A DNA stretch of 40,397 nt from Methanimicrococcus sp. (GTDB lineage: Archaea > Halobacteriota > Methanosarcinia > Methanosarcinales > Methanosarcinaceae). The stretch lies in contig WRDC01000001.1 of assembly GCA_009783635.1 (NCBI GenBank), positions 1 to 40,397 of the forward strand, in the 5' to 3' direction. The notes beneath the pieces were generated by a model. The model was given only the letters and a program-made list of their open reading frames with translations. It was not told the origin of the DNA and made no database searches. This document shows positions 24,036-32,373 of the stretch, one piece after another (position 1 is the stretch's first letter; every line of letters begins with the position of its first letter). The translations under genes and the position numbers were made by a program.

Positions 24036-26926
24036 TATTTTTCTTTTCGGGCTTTCTTTTGGCTGTTCTTCAATTCAGGCTGTTTGTTATTGCTTGAGAA
24101 CCGGCGCGGATCGGAAGGCTTTGAGCCGGATGAGCCCGGATCGGCTGATTTTGAACCGGCGGACGCTTTGGGCGCGGAAGAGGATTTTGCCCCTTCTGTT
24201 TTTCCTTTCGATTGTTTTTTGCCGCCGTTCTTTTGTTCCGCTTCTCTGTTTTCAAGGAAATACAATAAAGCGGCAACCGCTAAAACAATCACGATCAAAA
24301 GTCCGCCGCCGGTCAGCGCCCATTTCCACGGGATTTCCGTCTCCGGTTTTTCCGTCACCGTAATCGTGAATGTTTGGTTGGCGATTTCAAGCGTTTCCAC
24401 TCCGGGTTCCGCCGGCTTGTAATTGAATGTGAAACGTTTTGAATCTCCGGCGTCCAATGTCATTTTCCTTGTTTCCGTGACATTGCCGATTCGGACAGTA
24501 ACTTCCTGCGTCGCCTTTTCCTTACCGACATTGGCGATTTCAATCGGGATTTTTATGTTTTTATTTTCAATGTTTTCCTTCGGGACGGAAATGGCGACAA
24601 CCGCGAAGTAGGGTCCGTATTCCAAAACTTGCAATTGTTTGGAGGCGGATATATATCCCGGTTTTGTTGCCGTCAGATTGTAAGTTCCGGTCGCGGCATC
24701 CGCGGTGACGTTAATCATGCCGTTGTCGTTTGTGGTTCCGATGTGCGCGCCGTCCTTGTAAACGGAAACTCCGGAAACGTTTTTGTTGTTTTCATCTATT
24801 GTGTAAAGATAATAGGAGTCATCGGCAAAGATGTAATCCGGTGTCATGATTTTTAATTGTTCTCCGCCTCCGGAACTTCCCGACACTGATTTTGTTATCG
24901 CTGCCTGCTGATACCCGCTCTTTTCGGCTTTAAATTCATATGTGCCGACGCTGCCGATTGTGTAATTAATGGTGCCGCCGGAATTGGTGTCACCGATTGC
25001 CGCATTGTTCACTTTCACGGCGGCGTTTGCCGCTTCTCTCCATGCGCTGCCGTCCTGATAATAAACTCTGATTGTGATTTCCTGATACGGGAGGATTGTT
25101 TCCGGTACATCGATTCTCAATGTGTCGGCCGTACTGTTCCCGGAGGACGTTCCGCCATACGGGAAAAACCGAAGCGTGTTCGAATCCGCAACGCGCAGAG
25201 ACAGGTTTTCCATGAGCCGGACATCATTTCCTCGGGACAAGCTGACGGTATTGGGGTTGACAAAAATTAAGGAATTTTTGCCGGTGTATTCCACTCTCAT
25301 GTTTTCGACAGTTTTTCCAAGGCCGACGTCGGTGTAGAATGTTGATATCTGGAATATTCCGCCGATTCTCACCGTTGTGTTGCTTGAGCTGATAAAGATG
25401 CTTGAAACGTGGACGGCAATCACCGGAACGGTTGAGCCGCCGACGTTGTTTTCATAAATGAAGGTGTCGCCTTCGGAAACGGTTGCTTCTTTCACTGTGG
25501 CCCCGTTCTTTCTCAGAATCAAATTGACTTTGCCGCTTGTTGTTTCATTTCCGATTTGAAGCGTGTATCCGTCTTCAAGTGTGATATTCGAATTTACGGA
25601 ATAACTGCGATTCGTGTTGTTGTTGACTAAGACTTTGGAGATGAGGCCGTCATCCAGCAAACTGCTGTTTGAATCCGCGAAACGGGTGGTGTTGTTCTTG
25701 TCAGATGAATTGTATCTTGCGTATCCCACGAAGTATTCATCGCCGCCGAGATTGATGGCTCTAAAGCTTCCCCAATCGGAATAATTGAATGAAACATTGT
25801 AGGCGTTGGTTTGATAGAGGATATCGCCGGGGGCGACGTTTCGGGATGAGCCGCTGATATTAATTGTCAAACTTTCCGTCTCGGTCATGTTTTTCAAATC
25901 ATAGCTGAATCCGGGGAAATTCATACCGTTCCAATTTTTGAGCGTGTTGTTGTCGGCATCATAAACCGCGCCGCGGCCGGAATATTTCTTTTCATGTTCG
26001 GTCTTTGGGTCCGAAACCAATTCAAATTTCAGTTTGGAGGTGTCTTTGACATCGATTTTAATGTGCCCCATCAGCGTCACGACAGAATCCTGATTCAAAC
26101 GGATCCGGTCGGGATTTTTCATTTGAATGGAGGTGTTGTTGACTTCTGTAATCTGCATGGCGCCGATTTTTTTGTCTTTACTGACATCGGTTGAACTCTC
26201 GGAAATTTGGAAAATTCCGTTAATCACGGCTTTTCCGCTTTCAACATTTTTGACGTGAATGACGACAACCGGAATTGTTCCAACGCCTTCCAACGACCTT
26301 TCATAAACGAACGTATCATTGCTTGAAACGGTTTCATTTTTGACTTCCGATCCGTTTCTTTCCAAGACGATTCTGAATTCTTTGTAGCTTTCATTAATGT
26401 TGCTGATCCTTAATCTATACCCGTTTTCTAAGGAGTATGTGTCGCCGGAATTGAATTTTCTTTCATCGTCGCTGTCTATAAGCACTTTGAAAATCTTTTC
26501 ATCCGAGAGCGTGCTGATATTGCTGTTTATGAATTGAGTCGTTGAGTTGTTGCCCGAGGCCGAGCGCGTATAGCCGGCAAAATACGGCTCTCCTTGCCAG
26601 CCGATGATGTTATAGCTGCCCCACTCCGCGTATGCGAAACGGATCGTTTTGACTTCCGTGAAATATTCGGCGTTTCCGGCGTTGATTTGCCGGTCGCTTG
26701 CGGCGATCCTCAAAGTGATGTTTTCCGTGTAAACGCCCCGGTCGATATCGTACCAAAGACCGGAATATATGGCAGGCGTCCATGTGTAAGTCGAGGGCAT
26801 GCTTTGGTCAGAATCCCAGACATTGCTGCCTTTAACGGCAGCTGCGGCGGCGGGCAGGGCTAAGCAGGCGGTCAGGATTAAACAAACTAAAAAAAGGAGG
26901 GTCAGAATTTTCAGTTCTTTTGTCAT
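24035..26926 (-). CDS. S-layer-type surface protein with duplicated Methanosarcinales domain
   Basis: This protein has about 963 residues and a signal peptide. Two tandem copies of the S-layer duplication domain follow (the first starts near SNVWDSDQSMPSTYTW, the second near YDADNNTLKNWNGMNFPGF). Each contains LKIDV/LSLRVADS strand patterns. Then come a PEGA/carboxypeptidase-regulatory-like segment (YKDGAHIGTTNDNGMINV), a CARDB-like domain, a membrane helix (WALTGGGLLIVIVLAVAALL) and a Ser/Lys-rich cytoplasmic tail. Many NxS/T sequons suggest N-glycosylation. The ATG at 26926 is preferred over the GTG at 26935; the SD is weak. Confidence 0.9.
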   Translation of the reverse strand: MTKELKILTLLFLVCLILTACLALPAAAAAVKGSNVWDSDQSMPSTYTWTPAIYSGLWYDIDRGVYTENITLRIAASDRQINAGNAEYFTEVKTIRFAYAEWGSYNIIGWQGEPYFAGYTRSASGNNSTTQFINSNISTLSDEKIFKVLIDSDDERKFNSGDTYSLENGYRLRISNINESYKEFRIVLERNGSEVKNETVSSNDTFVYERSLEGVGTIPVVVIHVKNVESGKAVINGIFQISESSTDVSKDKKIGAMQITEVNNTSIQMKNPDRIRLNQDSVVTLMGHIKIDVKDTSKLKFELVSDPKTEHEKKYSGRGAVYDADNNTLKNWNGMNFPGFSYDLKNMTETESLTINISGSSRNVAPGDILYQTNAYNVSFNYSDWGSFRAINLGGDEYFVGYARYNSSDKNNTTRFADSNSSLLDDGLISKVLVNNNTNRSYSVNSNITLEDGYTLQIGNETTSGKVNLILRKNGATVKEATVSEGDTFIYENNVGGSTVPVIAVHVSSIFISSSNTTVRIGGIFQISTFYTDVGLGKTVENMRVEYTGKNSLIFVNPNTVSLSRGNDVRLMENLSLRVADSNTLRFFPYGGTSSGNSTADTLRIDVPETILPYQEITIRVYYQDGSAWREAANAAVKVNNAAIGDTNSGGTINYTIGSVGTYEFKAEKSGYQQAAITKSVSGSSGGGEQLKIMTPDYIFADDSYYLYTIDENNKNVSGVSVYKDGAHIGTTNDNGMINVTADAATGTYNLTATKPGYISASKQLQVLEYGPYFAVVAISVPKENIENKNIKIPIEIANVGKEKATQEVTVRIGNVTETRKMTLDAGDSKRFTFNYKPAEPGVETLEIANQTFTITVTEKPETEIPWKWALTGGGLLIVIVLAVAALLYFLENREAEQKNGGKKQSKGKTEGAKSSSAPKASAGSKSADPGSSGSKPSDPRRFSSNNKQPELKNSQKKARKEK

Positions 26927-26935
26927 ACGCGGCAC

Positions 26936-27146
26936 TCGGTGAATTGTTGAATGAATAGATTGTGTGAAATGTATTTTGAATTTAAAAAGTGTGATTTTTC
27001 AATTTCAAAATGAAGAAACTGTTATCCGTTTTTGATATATTATCCCGTTTTTGCCATGTCGTCCATGTTACTTATTTTTTAAATACGCTTATGGTTTATT
27101 ATATTATTGTTTTTCTTTTGAAAAAAAAGGAATGATTTAATATCAG
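26936..27146. promoter_or_regulatory. Divergent promoter region of the S-layer and pilin-like genes
   Basis: This AT-rich gap has no gene. CTTTTTAAATTC on the minus strand near 26980 is a candidate S-layer TATA box, and TTATATTATT near 27097 a candidate for the plus-strand gene. CCGTTTTTG occurs twice (near 27029 and 27046) as a direct repeat 17 nt apart. Confidence 0.35.
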
Positions 27147-28085
27147 ATGATTTTTGTGGCGGTCATGCTTCAAAAAATCGTTTTATCTTTAAAATTGTCT
27201 TTTAAAAAATACGCTCTCGACCAATCCGCCGTTTCTGTCATATTTGGCGCTCTCCTGCTTTTGAGTATCTTCACCGTCCTTTTTTCGGTTTTTTTGGTGA
27301 CGGCGCTGCCGGCTTGGACCATGCATAAAGAAGCGGAAGAAAGTGATTTGCTGTATGCCGATGTGTTGAAATTTTCGGAAAATACCGATACTTTCTCCCG
27401 GTCCGGCGCTTCCGGTTCTTTTCACCCGCAAACTCAGATTCTTTCCTCCCGCCATTCAACAGTCATGGCGGATGAAACCGGTGGCTTCCTTTTATTTCAG
27501 GCCGAAATGAATCTGCCGCCGGAAGTCGTCTCCCTTCTGAAAACGGAATCCGTTCCGGGTCAAAATTTTAAATTAAGCAGCGGTTCCGTTCTTTTTATAA
27601 ACAGTTACACACAGATTCCCGACCAGTTTTATTTTTACGGGCCGGCCGGTTTGATTCTTTGTCAGGAAGACGGCGCGTCTTTCATTCGGCCGCCGCCGAT
27701 ATATTTATCGCGCGGTGACGGCGGCAAAATACTGCTTCAGCTGTCGGGATGTATTATTGAATGCCGCTCCTCTTCTGTTTCGGTCTCAAATCCCGCCGTC
27801 TGTTTTCGAAATGTCCGGACCGTTTATGTGCATGATTTCGTTTCGGAAGTTGAGATTCGGTATGTACCGCCGGCGGTTTTTAGTGTTGATCCGGATTTAG
27901 TCTTCTATGAAAACAGAGATATTGCCGTTGAAAACTATCTGTCGGGTCTGGCAGTTTCGATTTCGGATAATTTTCCGGAAATTGAAGCCGTTTACAGGGA
28001 TGAAATTGCCGTTTTGACGCTGACATCCGAAACGCCGATAGAAATCGATATTCAAATTACCGTTTTGCAAATAGAATTTGAATGA
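27147..28085 (+). CDS. Type IV pilin-like membrane-anchored protein
   Basis: This 312-residue protein has one N-terminal hydrophobic helix preceded by basic residues (KYALDQSAVSVIFGALLLL), which resembles the class III signal and AVSxxxG core of archaeal type IV pilins. The rest is beta-rich and ends in an acidic strand (IEIDIQITVLQIEFE). It is longer than a major pilin, so a minor pilin or adhesin-type subunit is likelier. Met at 27165 is an alternative start. No pilus assembly genes are in the window. Confidence 0.6.
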   Translation: MIFVAVMLQKIVLSLKLSFKKYALDQSAVSVIFGALLLLSIFTVLFSVFLVTALPAWTMHKEAEESDLLYADVLKFSENTDTFSRSGASGSFHPQTQILSSRHSTVMADETGGFLLFQAEMNLPPEVVSLLKTESVPGQNFKLSSGSVLFINSYTQIPDQFYFYGPAGLILCQEDGASFIRPPPIYLSRGDGGKILLQLSGCIIECRSSSVSVSNPAVCFRNVRTVYVHDFVSEVEIRYVPPAVFSVDPDLVFYENRDIAVENYLSGLAVSISDNFPEIEAVYRDEIAVLTLTSETPIEIDIQITVLQIEFE

Positions 28086-28124
28086 AAACTGAAACGGCAG
28101 AGGGTTGATTTTAATAAAAAAGAG

Positions 28125-28199
28125 CGGGCCCGGGAGGATTCGAACCCCCGGCATTCGGGTTAGAAGCCCGACGCTATATCCTGGCTAAGCCACGAGCCC
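28125..28199 (-). tRNA. tRNA-Arg (anticodon UCU)
   Basis: On the minus strand a 75-nt cloverleaf folds. The acceptor is GGGCTCG/CGGGCCC with one G-U, the anticodon arm TCGGG/CCCGA carries loop CTTCTAA (anticodon TCT), and the T-arm GGGGG/CCTCC has loop TTCGAAT. The discriminator base is G and no CCA is encoded; an AT-rich stretch with short T runs follows. No intron is visible. It lies downstream of the convergent pilin-like gene. Confidence 0.95.
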
Positions 28200-28259
28200 A
28201 AGCGCCTGTTCAGGCAGGATTGCAATGAAAGCCTTTTTCTCATAAATACCTTTTGTTCC

Positions 28260-28295
28260 AAAATTACGGCCTCCGCTTCGCGCGGTCGTAATTTT
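28260..28295. terminator. AAAATT-framed hairpin
   Basis: AAAATTACG (28260-28268) pairs with CGTAATTTT (28287-28295), with an inner CCGC/GCGG stem and a TTCGC loop. The frame of AAAATT...AATTTT with a TTCG-type loop resembles the outer stems of the inverted repeat near tmk. It could terminate transcripts in either direction. Confidence 0.55.
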
Positions 28296-28326
28296 CAAAC
28301 GTTTCGTTTTGTTTTCACTCATAAGT

Positions 28327-28440
28327 TAAAATCAGAGTGGGAATCAAGTAAAGAAATCAGAGTGGGAATCAAGGAAGGAAATCAGAGTGGAAATCAAGGA
28401 AGGAAATCAGAGTGAAAACCAAAAGAGAAATCAAAGCATA
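28327..28440. repeat. 25-bp tandem repeat, four copies
   Basis: AAATCAGAGTGGAAATCAAG plus GAAGG repeats about four times, degenerating toward the 3' end. It lies upstream of ftsZ, whose start is at 28614. Confidence 0.9.
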
Positions 28441-28613
28441 GGAATAATTAAATATTTCAGGAAACTTAATGATTCCATTTAGATTTAATGATTTGATTTT
28501 TCAACTCATTTATTCATTTAATATTCATTAATTTGTTCGTTTACGGTTTGCCGGCGGCTTTCACACGATGCCGGCCGACCATGTCATTTGACGGAAAAAT
28601 CTGAGGTTCACAC
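28441..28613 (+). promoter_or_regulatory. ftsZ leader
   Basis: This is an AT-rich stretch with no gene, containing several ATTTAATGATT-like and ATTCATTTAATATTCATTA segments, followed by a GC-rich block with GCCGGC-type palindromes and a TGAGGTTCACAC ribosome binding site. I cannot choose one TATA box among the AT-rich candidates. Confidence 0.35.
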
Positions 28614-29735
28614 ATGAAATCCATCGTAGAAGAAGCATTAGCCAGAAGCGCCCGCGAAGACCGCGGTGAAACGCCCCGTTATTCTCCCAACATCAATCTT
28701 CAAGGCGAAGATGTGGATGAAGAATTACGCGCTTTTTTGGAAGGTTTAAAGACAAATATTAAAGTTATCGGCTGCGGCGGCGGCGGTTCTAACAGTATTC
28801 AGAGAATGCTTGAAGAAGGCATTACCGGCGCTGAACTGTATGCCGTCAACACGGACGCTCAGCACCTTTTGAAAATCGGTACCAACAAAAAGATTCTTAT
28901 CGGTAAAAAGAAGACGCGTGGTCTCGGCGCAGGCAGTCTCCCGCAAGTCGGCGAGGATGCGGCTATCGAAAACGTGGATGACATCCGCCGTGCCGTTGAC
29001 GGCGCGGATATGGTTTTCATTACAACCGGTCTCGGCGGCGGCACAGGTACCGGCTCCGCGCCCGTTGTTGCCGAAGCTTCCCGTCAGGCAGGCGCCCTCA
29101 CAATTGCGGTCGTCACATTGCCGTTCTCGGGAGAAGGTATTGTCAGAAGAACAAATGCCGAAGCCGGTCTTGAAAGACTTCGCGATGTCGCTGATACCGT
29201 TATCGTTATTCCGAATGATAAACTCATTGAAATGGTTCCGAAACTTCCGCTTCAGGCCGCTTTCAAAGTTTGTGACGAAGTTCTCATGCGCGCCGTGAAA
29301 GGTATCACCGAATCCATCACCGAAGACGGTCTCGTGAACGTTGACTTTGCCGATATCCGCACCATTATGCAAAACGGCGGCGTCGCCATGATTGGTCTCG
29401 GCGAAGCTTCCGGCGAAAACAAAGCCATCGAATCCATTCAAAAGGCTCTCAGAAGCCCGCTTTTGGACGTCGACATTTCCGACGCGACCTCCGCGCTTGT
29501 CAACGTTATCGGCGGTCCCGATATGACCATCGAAGAAGCGCAGGCCGTTGTTCATGAAGTTCACAACCGGATCGACTCCGGCGCCCGTCTCATTTGGGGC
29601 GCCCGCATTGACCCGAAACTTGAAAACAAGATCCGTACAATGATCATTGTGACCGGCGTTAAATCTTCTCAGATTTACGGCCAAGGCAGCGGTACGTTCA
29701 TTACCGCCAAATACGGCATTGACTTTGTTGAGTGA
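28614..29735 (+). CDS. ftsZ: Cell division GTPase FtsZ
   Basis: This 373-residue protein matches archaeal FtsZ1. It has an N-terminal extension of about 45 residues, then IKVIGCGGGGSNS, the tubulin signature GGGTGTGSAP (141-150), the NAEAGLERL segment and the T7 loop NVDFADIRTIM with catalytic Asp. The C-terminus ends with ITAKYGIDFVE and shows no long linker or partner-binding peptide. It polymerises with GTP into the division ring. It heads the ftsZ-secE-spt5-L11 gene order common in euryarchaea. The ATG has a TGAGGT SD. Confidence 0.96.
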   Translation: MKSIVEEALARSAREDRGETPRYSPNINLQGEDVDEELRAFLEGLKTNIKVIGCGGGGSNSIQRMLEEGITGAELYAVNTDAQHLLKIGTNKKILIGKKKTRGLGAGSLPQVGEDAAIENVDDIRRAVDGADMVFITTGLGGGTGTGSAPVVAEASRQAGALTIAVVTLPFSGEGIVRRTNAEAGLERLRDVADTVIVIPNDKLIEMVPKLPLQAAFKVCDEVLMRAVKGITESITEDGLVNVDFADIRTIMQNGGVAMIGLGEASGENKAIESIQKALRSPLLDVDISDATSALVNVIGGPDMTIEEAQAVVHEVHNRIDSGARLIWGARIDPKLENKIRTMIIVTGVKSSQIYGQGSGTFITAKYGIDFVE

Positions 29736-29922
29736 TTTCATTCAACAATTCAATCCTTTTTTTATTTTCAATCCCTTTTCTTTTATTTTCAGCTCTTTTT
29801 TCTCTTTTTTATTTCATTTTCACCGGGTATTTTCATTTGCCCGTCTGTTTTTATCTTTCTTTGCGGCTCTTGTTTTTTCCGAAGAAAAAGGACAAAGTAT
29901 ATTAAGTATAAATGTATTTGAC

Positions 29923-29956
29923 ACGATATCTTTTTTGAGTTTGTAACTCGGATATC
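29923..29956 (+). other. Hairpin in the secE leader
   Basis: GAGTT-TGT-AACTC (29937-29949) is flanked by two GATATC palindromes (29925-29930 and 29951-29956), which can extend the stem. An AT-rich GTATATTAAGTATAAA run just upstream (about 29897-29912) is a candidate TATA region. It may be an operator or leader hairpin. Confidence 0.4.
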
Positions 29957-30016
29957 TGTCAGAGTCGAAAAATATTCAAATTCAAAATTATAATTTATAC
30001 AAACGGATGTGAAAAA

Positions 30017-30247
30017 TTGACAGAAAACAGTACGACCGATAATGTCAAGGAAGGAATCTCAAACATCGGCCCAACGATTCGTTCCTATTTCAGAATTTTA
30101 AAGTTAGCCCGTAAACCCTCCCGCAAGGAGTTCTTGACCATCGCGAAAGTTGCGGCGCTCGGCATTCTCGCGATCGGCATCGTCGGCTTCCTCTTCTATG
30201 TTTTGATGGACATCATTCCGCAATACTTCATTCCGCTCAGGGTGTAA
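30017..30247 (+). CDS. secE: Protein translocase SecE (Sec61-gamma)
   Basis: This 76-residue protein has one C-terminal membrane helix (KVAALGILAIGIVGFLFYVL) preceded by an amphipathic segment (RSYFRILKLARKPSRKEFLT), exactly the Sec61-gamma layout. It forms the SecYEG-type translocon with SecY and Sec61-beta. The start is TTG, backed by GGATGTGA upstream. It is followed 15 nt later by spt5 and forms a unit with it. Confidence 0.93.
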   Translation: MTENSTTDNVKEGISNIGPTIRSYFRILKLARKPSRKEFLTIAKVAALGILAIGIVGFLFYVLMDIIPQYFIPLRV

Positions 30248-30262
30248 AATCAGGTTATCGAA

Positions 30263-30733
30263 ATGTCTGAAACAGAAAATAACGGCACGATCTTTATCGT
30301 GAAAACAACGGTCAATCAGGAGAAATCCGTTGCCAAATCAATGGGATTGGTGGCTAAAAAGGAGCGCTTGGATGTCAGAGCCATTTTGGCTCCCGAAGAG
30401 CTGAAAGGTTACGTTTTTGTTGAAACGCCCCGCTCGGACATCGTTGACAGTTTGATTCTGGCGGTTCCGCACGCGAAGTCTATGCTCAAAAGCCCGTCCA
30501 CCATTGGCGAAATCGAACATTTCCTGAAGCCTAAGCCGATCTCCACCGGCATCACCGAAGGATCCATTATTGAAATCACATCCGGTCCTTTCAAAGGTGA
30601 AAAAGCCAAGGTGAAACGTATCGGCACAGGTCAGCACGATGAAATTACGGTTGAGCTGTTTGACGCCGTCGTTCCGATTCCGATCACGATTCGGGGCGAT
30701 ACCGTTCGCGTTTTGAAAAAGGAAGAAGAATAA
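30263..30733 (+). CDS. spt5: Transcription elongation factor Spt5 (NusG-like)
   Basis: This 156-residue protein has an NGN domain (IFIVKTTVNQEKSVAKSMG to about residue 90, with GYVFVETP) and a C-terminal KOW domain (GSIIEITSGPFKGEKAKVKR, about 100-125). Archaeal Spt5 binds Spt4 and the RNA polymerase clamp and couples transcription to translation. The 15-nt gap to secE indicates co-transcription. Downstream lies a 247-nt repeat-rich gap before L11. Confidence 0.95.
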   Translation: MSETENNGTIFIVKTTVNQEKSVAKSMGLVAKKERLDVRAILAPEELKGYVFVETPRSDIVDSLILAVPHAKSMLKSPSTIGEIEHFLKPKPISTGITEGSIIEITSGPFKGEKAKVKRIGTGQHDEITVELFDAVVPIPITIRGDTVRVLKKEEE

Positions 30734-30980
30734 GTCATCAGAATAAAATCAGAATAAGTCATCAGAATAATCTGAATATTTATTTCTTTTATTCTTCAGC
30801 TTTCTTTAAAATTAAATTCAAACGTTTTATCCCGAATTTCATGAGAAAGCTTTAAATCAATGAATTCGATTTATTAGAATCCTTCACAGGATAAATTTCT
30901 CAAAATTATCTTATTTACTTACAACTTACTTACAACTTTACAACTTATCTAACTTACAAACTTATCAATACGGTGATTTA
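30734..30980 (+). repeat. Repeat-rich leader of the L11 gene
   Basis: Two tandem patches are seen. AGAATAAGTCATCAGAATAA-type units of about 26 bp repeat twice (30740-30772), and ACTTACAACTT units repeat about four times (30915-30965). AAGCTTTAAATC near 30848 could be TATA-like. The SD GGTGATT precedes the L11 ATG. No gene is seen. Confidence 0.7.
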
Positions 30981-31466
30981 ATGGCAAGTTCAGTAGACGC
31001 ATTGGTCCCCGGAGGAAAAGCAACGCCCGGTCCGCCGCTTGGTCCGGCACTCGGTCCTCTCGGTGTCAATATAAAAGAAGTTATCGATTTAATTAACGAA
31101 AAAACAAAAGACTTCAACGGTATGCAGGTTCCGGTCAAAGTGATCGTTGCCGATAACAAAAGCGTGACCGTCGAAGTCGGCACGCCGCCGACAGCGTCCC
31201 TTTTGATGAAAGAGGCGGGTATCCAGAAAGGATCCGGTAAACCCAACGCCGAAAAGGTCGGAAACATCACCGTCCAGCAGGCAGCTAAAGTGGCCCGCAT
31301 GAAGAAAGATGACATTCTTTCCTACGACTTAAAAGCCGCCATTAAAGAGGTCACCGGAACCGGTGTCAGTGTCGGCGTCACCGTCGAAGGCATGGATGTT
31401 CGCGACTTCCAAAAAGCCATTGATGCCGGTCAATTTGATGATGTGCTTGCAAATGAGGAATGGTAA
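30981..31466 (+). CDS. rpl11: Large ribosomal subunit protein L11
   Basis: This 161-residue protein matches uL11: N-terminal VPGGKATPGPPLGPALGPLG (the proline-rich GTPase-centre motif), INEKTKDFNGMQVPVKV, and the C-terminal RNA-binding domain (GNITVQQAAKVARMKKDDIL). It binds the 23S rRNA GTPase-associated region next to the L10/L12 stalk. The ATG follows GGTGATT. The gap of 259 nt to L1 is unusually long for this operon and holds a hairpin. Confidence 0.96.
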   Translation: MASSVDALVPGGKATPGPPLGPALGPLGVNIKEVIDLINEKTKDFNGMQVPVKVIVADNKSVTVEVGTPPTASLLMKEAGIQKGSGKPNAEKVGNITVQQAAKVARMKKDDILSYDLKAAIKEVTGTGVSVGVTVEGMDVRDFQKAIDAGQFDDVLANEEW

Positions 31467-31725
31467 CTGACCATTCTTTTGTTTCACATTCATTCAACAT
31501 TCATTCAACATTCATTCAGATTTATTGACATTCATTCACATTCCGGGCGGCTCAAAGCGCTCGGATTTGAATTTATCAATCAAACTTATGAAAGCGGTTT
31601 TTGACCGCTTTTATCTATCTATACATCCATAAATCCGTAGAAAGCCAAAAAGGCTGCCGTGAATTCATACGCCTCTTTTTTGTATGTCGGGCGTTTAATT
31701 TTCGAGACTACGGGGAGGCCTTAAA
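31467..31725 (+). promoter_or_regulatory. L11-L1 gap: tandem repeat, hairpin, L1 leader
   Basis: CATTCATTCAA units repeat about four times (31487-31543). A perfect 8-bp hairpin AAAGCGGT/ACCGCTTT (31591-31611) followed by TTATCTATCTATA looks like a weak terminator or attenuator. The L1 SD GGGGAGG lies at about 31711-31717. Archaeal L1 is known to repress its own operon in Methanococcus; I cannot identify an L1-binding fold here. Confidence 0.5.
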
Positions 31726-32373
31726 ATGGCAGATGTTACTATCGAAGAACTTGTAAAGAAACTATTAGAGGAGTCGCCCAAACGCAATTTTTCCGAAAGC
31801 GTTGACCTCGCGATCAATCTCAAAAACATTGACCTCAACCAACCCAAAAACAGGGTTGACGAAGAAATCGTTCTCCCGAACGGTCTCGGCAAAGAGTTGA
31901 AGGTCGGCGTTTTTGCGAAAGGCGATGTCGCGCTTCAGGCGAAGCAGGCAGGGGCAACATACGTTTTTGACGATGCGGACATTCAGGAAATGAAGGACGA
32001 CAAGGCAAAATCCAAATCTGTTGCCGACGATTGTGATTTCTTCATTGCAGAAACGCAATTCATGGCAGCGATCGGTAAGACGCTCGGTACCGTTTTGGGT
32101 CCGCGCGGTAAAATGCCGGTTCCGCTTCTTCCGGGAAAAAGCATCGGTGAAATGATCCAGTCAAAGCAGAGCGCAGTCCGTATCCGGTCCAAAGACAGAA
32201 TGACATTCCACGTCTCCGTCGGACGCCGCGATATGCCGCCCGCGAAATTGGCTCAGAATATCGAAACCGTGATTTCGCGTGTTGAGCGTGCGCTCGTCAA
32301 AGGAAAGCAGAACATCAAATCCATTTACATTACCACAACAATGGGCAAGTCCGAAAAGGTGATTATAAAATGA
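31726..32373 (+). CDS. rpl1: Large ribosomal subunit protein L1
   Basis: This 215-residue protein matches uL1: N-terminal segment with SESVDLAINLKNIDLNQPKN and RVDEEIVLPNGLGKEL, a second domain with FIAETQFMAAIGKTLGTVLG and PRGKMPVP, and return to domain I with RSKDRMTFHVSVGRRDM. It forms the mobile L1 stalk. A strong SD (GGGGAGG) precedes the ATG. The stop overlaps the L10 start (ATGATGA), so L1 and L10 are translationally coupled. Confidence 0.97.
   Translation: MADVTIEELVKKLLEESPKRNFSESVDLAINLKNIDLNQPKNRVDEEIVLPNGLGKELKVGVFAKGDVALQAKQAGATYVFDDADIQEMKDDKAKSKSVADDCDFFIAETQFMAAIGKTLGTVLGPRGKMPVPLLPGKSIGEMIQSKQSAVRIRSKDRMTFHVSVGRRDMPPAKLAQNIETVISRVERALVKGKQNIKSIYITTTMGKSEKVIIK

Noticed and set aside
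28746..29741. Minus-strand 331-codon frame opposite ftsZ
   Set aside because: It is a shadow frame caused by codon use in ftsZ; the plus strand encodes the full FtsZ with all motifs.
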